A stretch of DNA of 64,000 nucleotides from Collinsella phocaeensis (lineage in GTDB: Bacteria > Actinomycetota > Coriobacteriia > Coriobacteriales > Coriobacteriaceae): positions 1,240,001 through 1,304,000 of the forward strand of contig NZ_FQLR01000004.1 of assembly GCF_900119895.1 (NCBI RefSeq), read 5' to 3'. Below, piece by piece: positions 25,187 to 31,565 of the stretch (positions are counted from its first letter, which is position 1; each line of letters begins with the position of its first letter). Position numbers and translations under genes: made by a program. The notes below the pieces were generated by a model, which was not told where the DNA came from, did no database searches, and saw only the letters and a list, made by a program, of their open reading frames with translations.

Positions 25187-26155
25187 CTATGCGCGCGGCG
25201 GCATCGTGGGGGTGATGAAGTCGCGATAGAAGGCGACGCGGTCCTTGTAAGCCTGCGTCTTCCTCATCTCGGCGAGCCGGCCCTCGTTCTCCTGGATATC
25301 CTTGCCGTGGATCTGCTTGCCCGAGATGATGTCGTGCGCCTTGTGCAGGTCCTCGTCCCCGTAGGAGACCTTGACGGCCCCGTCCTCGATAGAGACGGTG
25401 CCCTCGAGGCCGCACACGCAGCAGATGGCGCGGTTCTCGCCGGGGACCAGATAGAAATCGTTGCAGTTGCAATGCGGGCAGACACCGGGTTCACCCTGGT
25501 AGGAAGCATTGTCGATGTCCTTGGCGGCGTTGGCCAGATTAACGCCGATCTGATGCGCGCGCTCGATGAGCGCGTCCTCCATGAGGGCCGTCTTGGACCA
25601 CGGCACCCACTCGTTGTCGATGACCTTCCAGCTCGGCGTCATGGCCTGGATCTGGTGCTCGGACTGGACGTGCGTGCCCCAGTCGGAGCCGCCGATGCCG
25701 ATATAAGAGACGACCTTGGGGCTCATGATGGCGGGGTCGGGAACGACGACGCCCTTCGCCGCATCGCCGCCCTGAGCCAGACGGCCCTGCGCGATCTGGG
25801 TGCTGATGAAGTTGTTACCGGTGTCCATGCGCGGCCCGAAGCGGTCCATGACGGTATGGAACAGACCCGAGGCGCCCGTCTCGAAAATGGGATCGACCAT
25901 GATGACGCCGTCGGCGTTGAACATCTCGAAGGCGAGCCAATCGAAGTCGTCCTTGTGGATGCACATGTTCTTCGTGCCGCTCATGAGCATCTTGACGCAC
26001 GTGATGCACCCGGTGCAGTGCTTGATATCGAGATCCATCGCACGGATGAACTCGATCTCGCAGCCCTCTTCCTGGCATGCCCTCAGCACCTCTTTGCAGA
26101 TGCAGTCGTTATTGCCGTTTTTGGTGCCAAACGAGACACCGACGATCTTGGTCAT
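25187..26155 (-). CDS. Iron-sulfur flavoprotein with Zn-ribbon (copy 2)
   Basis: 322-aa flavodoxin-fold protein. MTKIVGVSFGTKNGNND is the FMN-binding start; CTGCITC followed by Cys resembles the iron-sulfur flavoprotein cluster; CPHCNC and CCVCG form a C-terminal zinc ribbon; a charged C-terminal helix follows. It is first in the redox operon, 115 bp before the FAD reductase, and expressed from a promoter at 26349-26378 with a structured leader. Same architecture as copy 1 (18978-19943) but clearly diverged. Likely an electron donor to the FAD reductase. Confidence 0.82.
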   Translation of the reverse strand: MTKIVGVSFGTKNGNNDCICKEVLRACQEEGCEIEFIRAMDLDIKHCTGCITCVKMLMSGTKNMCIHKDDFDWLAFEMFNADGVIMVDPIFETGASGLFHTVMDRFGPRMDTGNNFISTQIAQGRLAQGGDAAKGVVVPDPAIMSPKVVSYIGIGGSDWGTHVQSEHQIQAMTPSWKVIDNEWVPWSKTALMEDALIERAHQIGVNLANAAKDIDNASYQGEPGVCPHCNCNDFYLVPGENRAICCVCGLEGTVSIEDGAVKVSYGDEDLHKAHDIISGKQIHGKDIQENEGRLAEMRKTQAYKDRVAFYRDFITPTMPPRA

Positions 26156-26278
26156 TGCCTGCTCCCTCTCTTGCGGCGATCCAGAACCTGCGACGTCGCG
26201 ACGGGCGACGCCTGCCCCGAATGGGGAGGTTGTTTCACACAACCCTGGACAAGCTCGCGCTGGAAGCGGAAGGCTAAC

Positions 26279-26341
26279 AAAAAAGTGGACCCCGGTCTCC
26301 AAACATTGGCTGCGCATAGCGCTGCCATGACCTTGTCCACT
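26279..26341 (-). ncRNA. Candidate structured leader or 63-nt small RNA with terminator
   Basis: Right after the promoter at 26349-26378, the minus strand folds as nested helices: AGTGGAC with GTCCACT, GGTC with GACC, and GGC(A)GCGC-TAT-GCGC(A)GCC, ending in six T. An alternative CCAA-TGT-TTGG pairing competes with the inner helix. The predicted transcription start falls at the first base of the outer stem. It may be an attenuator or riboswitch leader of the redox operon, a small RNA, or just the pucR terminator. No known riboswitch class was recognised. Confidence 0.5.
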
Positions 26342-26348
26342 GGTTGGT

Positions 26349-26378
26349 AGTATGCATCGGACTCAAAAACCCGGTCAA
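26349..26378 (-). promoter_or_regulatory. Promoter for the redox operon leader
   Basis: -35 TTGACC (26373-26378), 18-bp spacer, -10 CATACT (26349-26354) on the minus strand. A second TTGACA lies about 14 bp further upstream, giving two TTGAC half-sites that could be regulator contacts. It is downstream of pucR and drives the structured leader and then the flavoprotein gene at 26155. Confidence 0.55.
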
Positions 26379-26425
26379 CAATCTCCCTGTCAACGGTTGA
26401 ATCTCGAAGATGAACGGATAAACGC

Positions 26426-28015
26426 CTAATACAGATCGGATAAACCCGACATGCCTTTCATGACGTGCTCGGTGAACGATATCGCCAGGCGGTCTTCGCC
26501 CAGTTTGAGGTCGAGATCGAACAGCTCCCGTATCTTCCCGATCCGGTAGAAATACGTGTTTCGGTGCACGCAGAGCACATCGGCGGATACACCGGGAGCG
26601 CCCGGGTAGAAAACCGACACCACCGCGGTATCGAAATAGGAGGTGCCGTGCGCACGGTCGTAGCGGTACATGGCGACGACGCGCTTGTCGAGCATCATGT
26701 CCACTTGATCGAACGAGCTGACCGAGTTGGCCATCACGCGGAACCGGTACTGCCAGAACAGCAGGATAGCGCTCTTGCCATCAAGGGCATCAACGGCATC
26801 GACAAGGCCCCTCGCCTGCGTGAATCTTATGGGCAGAAGCATGAGCTGAGAGAACGGCTCGGACACGAAGAGCCGCATCCCGTTATGGTCCAGGCATTCG
26901 GAAAGTCGGGTGTTCTCAAGCAGGAAGTGCGAGGCGCGATTGTAATCGCTGTACCCGGCGGCATGCTCCCCGTTCCCGATGGGAATCAAGATCACGAACG
27001 CATCTCCCGTCATCGTCCAGATGCATCGCGCCGGTATGCAAGACACCAAACTCGGCATAAACGCCCGATAATCGGCGGCAGTGAGGCTCTCGTCGCCCAC
27101 GCATTGCGCCACGACGTACGTCTCGTCGAGCGGCGCGCTCGTGGTGGCAAGCTGCGCCCGCATCGCCTCTTCGGTAGCCATGCGGTTGCCCAGCATATCG
27201 GAAAGCACCGAGGAGCCGGTCCCTGCGCGCTCTCCCGCCTCGCCGGACTGGGCGATAAGGATGCCGACAAGATAGCTGGCAAAATCGATGAGCTCGATAT
27301 CGACGGCGGTGATGGGCCGTTTTTCCTCGAGCACATCAAGGCGGCCCATCTCGATCGACTTGTAATAGACGATCGACACTGCCCATTTGCTCCCGGTGCG
27401 GGCATTATGCGAAAGCGCGGTCCAATGCGTCATTCGAAGACCCTGCAAGACGCCATCCTCGTTGAGCTGGTCGTTCGCCTCCGGCGACACGTAGCCGCGT
27501 ATCAGGCTCTGGATCACCTCGGGCAGGTCTTCGGGAAAGGAGCCGGCATAGGCGAGAACGCGGCAATCGGTATTGGATATGATTAGGGGATTGCCCAAGA
27601 TCTCACTTGCATGCTGCGCGAACCTGCCGACGCTCATCGAGTTCTTGAACGCATCGAACAGGCGCGCAGAAAGCGCACCCGTCTCCGCGCACATAGCGGG
27701 GATGCGCGAGAAACGACGCTCGAGGGCACCGAAACCATCCTTGAGCGCCACGGCGACCACGCCGCGAGAAGGACGCCTCGTCGCCTGCGTGAGCGACTCC
27801 CCAACGTAGACCACGACGATCTCGCTTGGATCGTGGGAGACCTGGCCCAAGTCGCGAGAACCCAGGTTCTCTATGCGTACGGGCAGGACGCCTTCCATGT
27901 CGAAGTCGCCGCCAGGGCCATCGAAGGAGGGGACGACCTCGACGTTGACGCTCTCGCCCGCGGCAAAAGCGACATCATCGCAAGACAGTCCCATGATGAG
28001 CGTCCCCAGCTTCAT
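26426..28015 (-). CDS. PucR/CdaR-type transcriptional regulator
   Basis: 529-aa regulator. An N-terminal sensor-like region (about 1-130) and a central GGDEF-derived/CdaR-like region are followed by a C-terminal PucR helix-turn-helix (VLCVHRNTYFYRIGKIRELFDLDL, about 480-505). This family generally activates catabolic operons in response to substrate. It lies directly upstream of the redox operon on the same strand, so it probably controls that operon and itself. A TATAAT promoter and a 16-bp palindrome lie just before its start. Confidence 0.85.
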   Translation of the reverse strand: MKLGTLIMGLSCDDVAFAAGESVNVEVVPSFDGPGGDFDMEGVLPVRIENLGSRDLGQVSHDPSEIVVVYVGESLTQATRRPSRGVVAVALKDGFGALERRFSRIPAMCAETGALSARLFDAFKNSMSVGRFAQHASEILGNPLIISNTDCRVLAYAGSFPEDLPEVIQSLIRGYVSPEANDQLNEDGVLQGLRMTHWTALSHNARTGSKWAVSIVYYKSIEMGRLDVLEEKRPITAVDIELIDFASYLVGILIAQSGEAGERAGTGSSVLSDMLGNRMATEEAMRAQLATTSAPLDETYVVAQCVGDESLTAADYRAFMPSLVSCIPARCIWTMTGDAFVILIPIGNGEHAAGYSDYNRASHFLLENTRLSECLDHNGMRLFVSEPFSQLMLLPIRFTQARGLVDAVDALDGKSAILLFWQYRFRVMANSVSSFDQVDMMLDKRVVAMYRYDRAHGTSYFDTAVVSVFYPGAPGVSADVLCVHRNTYFYRIGKIRELFDLDLKLGEDRLAISFTEHVMKGMSGLSDLY

Positions 28016-28030
28016 ATCGTTCCCCTCCTG

Positions 28031-28046
28031 TTGTGCATTTGCACAA
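28031..28046. promoter_or_regulatory. Palindromic operator before pucR
   Basis: TTGTGCATTTGCACAA is a perfect 7+7 inverted repeat with a 2-bp centre, just downstream of the -10 box and upstream of the ribosome-binding site. Its position suits repression or autoregulation. Related sequences are at 28265-28276 and 28875-28894. Confidence 0.55.
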
Positions 28047-28048
28047 TT

Positions 28049-28078
28049 ATTATACGCCGAAGCGCTCTAGCTTTTGAA
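28049..28078 (-). promoter_or_regulatory. pucR promoter
   Basis: -10 TATAAT (28049-28054) is a perfect consensus; an 18-bp spacer separates it from TTCAAA (28073-28078), a modest -35. The start codon of pucR is 34 bp further on. Confidence 0.65.
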
Positions 28079-28155
28079 ATTAGAGCCATGGCTAATCCGG
28101 TCAGCGGTCCGTACGATGGAACCATAACGCAGGCCACCTGCGAAAACGAACCGAC

Positions 28156-28194
28156 CCGACCTCCTAAGGAGCGTCCACTCTCCAAGGAGGTCGG
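28156..28194. terminator. Hairpin between ACP 3 and pucR
   Basis: CCGACCTCC pairs with GGAGGTCGG over a 21-nt loop. It probably separates the ACP 3 and pucR transcripts, although neither strand has a T tract. Confidence 0.4.
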
Positions 28195-28447
28195 AGGTAT
28201 CACTTTCGTAGCGTGGCACAAGCGGTCCTTTAATATGGTCGTCCTTGAAAAGATGCTGGTCTGGTTGCACATGCAACGCATGAGCGCATTCACTTCGGGT
28301 TCGCTTGCAGCGGCTTAGCGCATATGCGCGTACCCATGGAGCGTTCGCAACGGAATGCGAGCGAGCGTTGAAGCCTCGGTGCTCACCGCATGGTGGGGAT
28401 CTCGTGCCGCCGTCTCGCGCGCAGCACATTCCGGCTCCGCTTGACCC
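28195..28447. other. Non-coding interval after ACP 3
   Basis: No gene is supported in the 432-bp gap 28016-28447. Apart from the pucR promoter and hairpin, it holds TTGCACATGCAA at 28265-28276 (inverted repeat related to the pucR operator) and a perfect 12-bp palindrome GCGCATATGCGC at 28318-28329. Confidence 0.4.
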
Positions 28448-28696
28448 CTATTCCTCCATAAGCTCCATCACATAGTCGACGGCGTCTGCAATCGTCTGCT
28501 TACGACGGAACTTCATATACGGAATCTCGATGCCGAACCTGTCTTCGAGGCTTGCGACGAGCTGCGAGGTCTGAAGAAGCGTCATGCCCAGCTCATCGAA
28601 ACGCGTGCACTCCGATATGTCGGAGCCGGCTCTTCCGGACACGCGAGATACGCATGAACGCAGCGCTGCAAAGGTTTCCCTACGCGCCCCAGGCAT
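28448..28696 (-). CDS. ACP-like protein lacking the phosphopantetheine serine (ACP 3)
   Basis: 82-aa protein clearly homologous to ACP 1 and ACP 2: FDELGMTLLQTSQLVASLED aligns without gaps to the ACP 1 segment FVDDLGCKSVN... through LED. The position held by Ser in the other two is Leu40 here (Thr39 is adjacent), so it cannot carry the usual prosthetic group unless Thr39 serves. The start MPGARRETF at 28696 follows AAAGGGG. It is upstream of pucR on the same strand and lacks the partner enzymes that adjoin the other ACPs. It could be a regulatory or structural decoy, or a decaying copy. Confidence 0.72.
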   Translation of the reverse strand: MPGARRETFAALRSCVSRVSGRAGSDISECTRFDELGMTLLQTSQLVASLEDRFGIEIPYMKFRRKQTIADAVDYVMELMEE

Positions 28697-29014
28697 GGCA
28701 ACCCCTTTCGTGCAGAGAGCGGAAACACACGGCGACAAGGGTATCGGTGCCGTTCGAGAAGGTACGTGCGCGCAGGCCGCCAATCCGCTCCGTATCCATA
28801 CTCGAAAGTCTGGTATGAAGACAGCGCTCGAACAATGGAAAGAATTCCAAAGCTCTTGGATGTACGCCGCGCCTTTTTGTGCACAGGTGCAAAAGATTGA
28901 CGCGGAAGCAACGCAGCGCTCAAACGGTGTGTCGGGTCATTACAATACCCGTGACCTTCATATACACGATTACGGCCACATGCGATACGGCATCGATACG
29001 GATTGGAGCGCACC
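28697..29014. other. Divergent promoter interval ACP 3 / membrane protein
   Basis: 318 bp with no supported gene. It contains TTTTGTGCACAGGTGCAAAA at 28875-28894, an inverted repeat resembling the pucR operator, and TACAAT at 28941-28946, a likely -10 box for the plus-strand membrane protein. No strong -35 was identified. Confidence 0.4.
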
Positions 29015-29440
29015 ATGGCGGACTGGAACATACGCACGATCGTTCAGGATATCGTTCTGGCCATCGTGATCAACACGAGCGCCACCCTGTTGGCGGGTGC
29101 CCCGATCTTGTTTGCATCATGGTATCCCCTCACCTGTGCGGCGTTTGGCACCAACGTGCTCATCCAGCTCCTGGTACCGGTGTCTGCCATCGCCGCCGTG
29201 TTGACGCGCCCGCTCGATGCGCGCGCATGCCGCCCATACGTATCGATTTTCCTCGAGAACCTGATGTTCGTGACGTGCATCTCGCTCACGATGGCGTTCA
29301 TCCAGACGCCTTCAGGCGGCAGCGTCATCAGCGCCTGGTGGGCGACGTATATCCCGCTCATGCTTATCGGTTACGTCACATCCGTGCTCATGTTCACGGC
29401 ATTGCGTGCACGTGACAAGCGCCATGGGGGCGCTGCGTAG
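29015..29440 (+). CDS. Small four-helix membrane protein (second)
   Basis: 141-aa protein with about four hydrophobic segments (near 10-30, 40-60, 75-98 and 108-130) and a basic C-terminus. The family is not recognised with confidence (DUF2798-like possible). The start MADWNIRTI at 29015 follows GGAG. It is similar in size and layout to the membrane protein at 12510-13019, and the two bracket the accessory locus. It ends about 137 bp before a strong hairpin. Confidence 0.65.
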   Translation: MADWNIRTIVQDIVLAIVINTSATLLAGAPILFASWYPLTCAAFGTNVLIQLLVPVSAIAAVLTRPLDARACRPYVSIFLENLMFVTCISLTMAFIQTPSGGSVISAWWATYIPLMLIGYVTSVLMFTALRARDKRHGGAA

Positions 29441-29576
29441 GACCGTTCATCAAGAAGCCGCAACCCGCATGGGCCGAGTACGCCGGTCCGGTGATGCAAG
29501 CAGGCCGCACCGGCAGCTCGGCTCGCAACGGGACATAACCTCCGATGCGCCGAGGGCGTCAAGGCGGAACGGAAAA

Positions 29577-29611
29577 CCGAAGGGGGCCGATATGCCATCG
29601 GCCCCCTTCGG
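29577..29611 (-). terminator. Strong terminator, probably the original leuS terminator
   Basis: CCGAAGGGGGCCGAT pairs perfectly with ATCGGCCCCCTTCGG over a 5-nt loop. On the minus strand it is followed by TTTT. It lies 30 bp past the duplicated leuS 3' end at 29642-29705, suggesting it served leuS before the insertion; it may also stop the membrane-protein transcript from the left. Confidence 0.8.
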
Positions 29612-29641
29612 CGTTTCACATATTCAGTTTGAGTAACGAGA

Positions 29642-29705
29642 CGCTACTTCGCGACGATGTTCACCAGCTTGCCCGGGACGTAGATGACCTTCATCACGTT
29701 CTTGC
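29642..29705 (-). repeat. 64-bp exact copy of the leuS 3' end (left boundary)
   Basis: These 64 bases are identical to 31502-31565, which encode the last residues of LeuS, its stop codon and two further bases. Homology stops abruptly on both sides. The pair bounds about 1.8 kb of foreign-looking DNA, as attachment-site duplications do. Confidence 0.85.
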
Positions 29706-29851
29706 ACAGATTCTCCATAATTGCCGTTTGTCGAGCAATTACACCGCTCGCGCCAACTATAGAATGCATAACTATATAAGACGCCCTTTGCTTTTATCCT
29801 AACTTGCAACGGCGCGCCAGAACCAAAGCTCGTCAAAGGAATGGAGTCAAA

Positions 29852-30967
29852 ATGCTATCACGTAAAGAGTTTTTAGCTATAGTTGCCTCCATGGTCGCAA
29901 GCAACCTGCTACCCAGTAATGCATTCGCAAACGATGATGAACTGACTGTACTATCCCCTGAAAACGCTCAAGCTATTGCCGATAACCTCTTGAGCTGCAC
30001 TAAGCCCGATTTCACGTGCATCCCCAGTGAGCCAATTAAGTTCTACGACACCTCGGGAAAGGCGCAAGGCTATATTGTCGATTTTTATCGTGCAGACACT
30101 CCTTATGGATATGTAGTTATCGATTCACAGACCACAGGTCTAATCTCTTCATACTCATTTTCGAAAAACCGGGTTGGCCCAGCAACTCAATTGCGAGCAA
30201 GTCGTAATGCACACCTCAATCAATCCGAAATGTATGTGGTAATGCTGAATCCCCTAGAATTCGGCTTAGTAGGCAATGACGGAGTCATGCGTCTCAACAC
30301 AAACAGGACTATCTCGCTAAATAACATTCCACAGCCTTCATCGATCCCTTCAAGTTGGGGCGACGTTATGGTCGGAATGGGAGAAGTTTATTCTAATTAC
30401 ACCATCTTAAAAGAAAACTATAGCGGAGAGGTACGAGGCATATCCGAAGCAACAGTCGAAGCATCGACCGGTCGTTACGCATGCGCTGTAACAGCTCTAA
30501 TGCTGGCATCGGAACTGCACGGCATCTCTAGCATCTACAGCAATCCAAACGACTATCTAAAGCTATGGGAACTGACCGAAACAAAACCGCTCCCTGAAAG
30601 CGCACAGACAAAGCCTGGAATAATTCTGGGATCCACTACAAATTCAAAATGCGGACCCGGCTATTCACGATTTACCAAATCTAAAGGAATTACCACTTCT
30701 TCATATTATGTCTCGAATGCCCTTTATTCAACGTTCCAATCGCACGTTGATTCCAAGGGATGCTCATTAATTCATGGCAGGCTCGAAAATGGAGGAAACA
30801 TAGGGCATGTAATGACAGTACAAGGCTATGCAACCATTCGCCAAAATCAAACTGGTAATACCAATCAAATGCTTGTTGTTGCCGATGGATGGTACATGGA
30901 GCCCGTATGTCTCAATGTCAAAGCTCAGTATTACTCCTACATCGACGCGACGCTTCTCTATCGGTAG
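29852..30967 (+). CDS. Secreted papain-fold cysteine protease (C10/C39-like)
   Basis: 371-aa predicted exported protein. A Sec signal peptide ends near SNAFA (about residue 28). Residues 30-120 resemble a streptopain-type propeptide (YGYVVIDSQTTGLISSYS). The catalytic part has a candidate nucleophile Cys in GRYACAVTALM, His in GNIGHVMTVQGY and a DGWYMEP segment, in the order expected for papain-fold enzymes. The start at 29852 has GGAG 5 nt upstream. The gene is strikingly AT-rich for this genome, suggesting recent transfer, and lies inside the insert bounded by the leuS repeats. Its substrate, host or bacterial, is unknown. Confidence 0.72.
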   Translation: MLSRKEFLAIVASMVASNLLPSNAFANDDELTVLSPENAQAIADNLLSCTKPDFTCIPSEPIKFYDTSGKAQGYIVDFYRADTPYGYVVIDSQTTGLISSYSFSKNRVGPATQLRASRNAHLNQSEMYVVMLNPLEFGLVGNDGVMRLNTNRTISLNNIPQPSSIPSSWGDVMVGMGEVYSNYTILKENYSGEVRGISEATVEASTGRYACAVTALMLASELHGISSIYSNPNDYLKLWELTETKPLPESAQTKPGIILGSTTNSKCGPGYSRFTKSKGITTSSYYVSNALYSTFQSHVDSKGCSLIHGRLENGGNIGHVMTVQGYATIRQNQTGNTNQMLVVADGWYMEPVCLNVKAQYYSYIDATLLYR

Positions 30968-30974
30968 GATTCAC

Positions 30975-31370
30975 ATGACCCAAAAAGTCGTTCCCTATAC
31001 AATGGGTGGACTGGCCCTCATCGCAGTGCTCTCCCTTGGCATCCTCCTGTCCTTCCAGCACAAGCCGAACGGGAGAAATGAAGAGGCGGGGCCCGGGGCC
31101 CTCTATTCAGCCGAGGGAACCATACACGAAAAGCGAGATACCCTTGATGGCCATTGCGTTATGAACATCGAGCTTTCGGACGACATCGCGCCCAGTGATG
31201 GGCAAGAAGATACGGTGACGGTCGCATTTTCGTACCGCTACGCCGGTTCCGAGGCGCTTAACGAGCTGAAAGCCGGCGACCTGGTCGCATTTACCTACCT
31301 TCCGACCCCCAATGATGCTGGAGAGCTCGCAGGGATGAGAGTTTCGCTCAAGGAACCGCCTCAAGTATAA
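30975..31370 (+). CDS. Membrane-anchored small protein, partner of the protease
   Basis: 131-aa protein with one N-terminal transmembrane segment (about 10-28) and an outward-facing, acidic, beta-rich domain (about 45-130). The family is not recognised. It starts 7 bp after the protease stop with AGGA upstream, so the two are co-transcribed. An inhibitor, anchor or substrate-binding partner of the protease would fit. Its base composition is nearer to the host average than the protease gene. Confidence 0.65.
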   Translation: MTQKVVPYTMGGLALIAVLSLGILLSFQHKPNGRNEEAGPGALYSAEGTIHEKRDTLDGHCVMNIELSDDIAPSDGQEDTVTVAFSYRYAGSEALNELKAGDLVAFTYLPTPNDAGELAGMRVSLKEPPQV

Positions 31371-31433
31371 GCAGCATTCATCGCGTTCAGCCCGTCTTCT
31401 ACCTTCCAAGCCTTCCGCAGGGCCGCGCAACGC

Positions 31434-31468
31434 AAAGGGAGGTCCGACCTCGCATCGGACCTCCCTTT
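31434..31468. terminator. Hairpin at the right end of the insert
   Basis: AAAGGGAGGTCCGA pairs perfectly with TCGGACCTCCCTTT over a 7-nt loop. It ends the protease operon and, read the other way, is the first hairpin after leuS. Only the three T within the stem favour plus-strand termination. Confidence 0.7.
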
Positions 31469-31501
31469 CAACTCGTACATAGATACCTGCAAAAAACGCT
31501 T

Positions 31502-31565
31502 CGCTACTTCGCGACGATGTTCACCAGCTTGCCCGGGACGTAGATGACCTTCATCACGTTCTTGC
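31502..31565 (-). repeat. 64-bp leuS 3' end, copy within leuS (right boundary)
   Basis: Genuine 3' end of leuS, identical to 29642-29705. It forms the right edge of the 1.8-kb insert. Confidence 0.85.

Noticed and set aside
28067-28429. Minus-strand open frame between ACP 3 and pucR
   Set aside because: No ribosome-binding site, no family resemblance, overlaps hairpins and promoter elements.
29642-29705. A second leuS gene or leuS pseudogene
   Set aside because: Only 64 bp match and similarity ends sharply; this is a boundary repeat, not a decayed gene copy.
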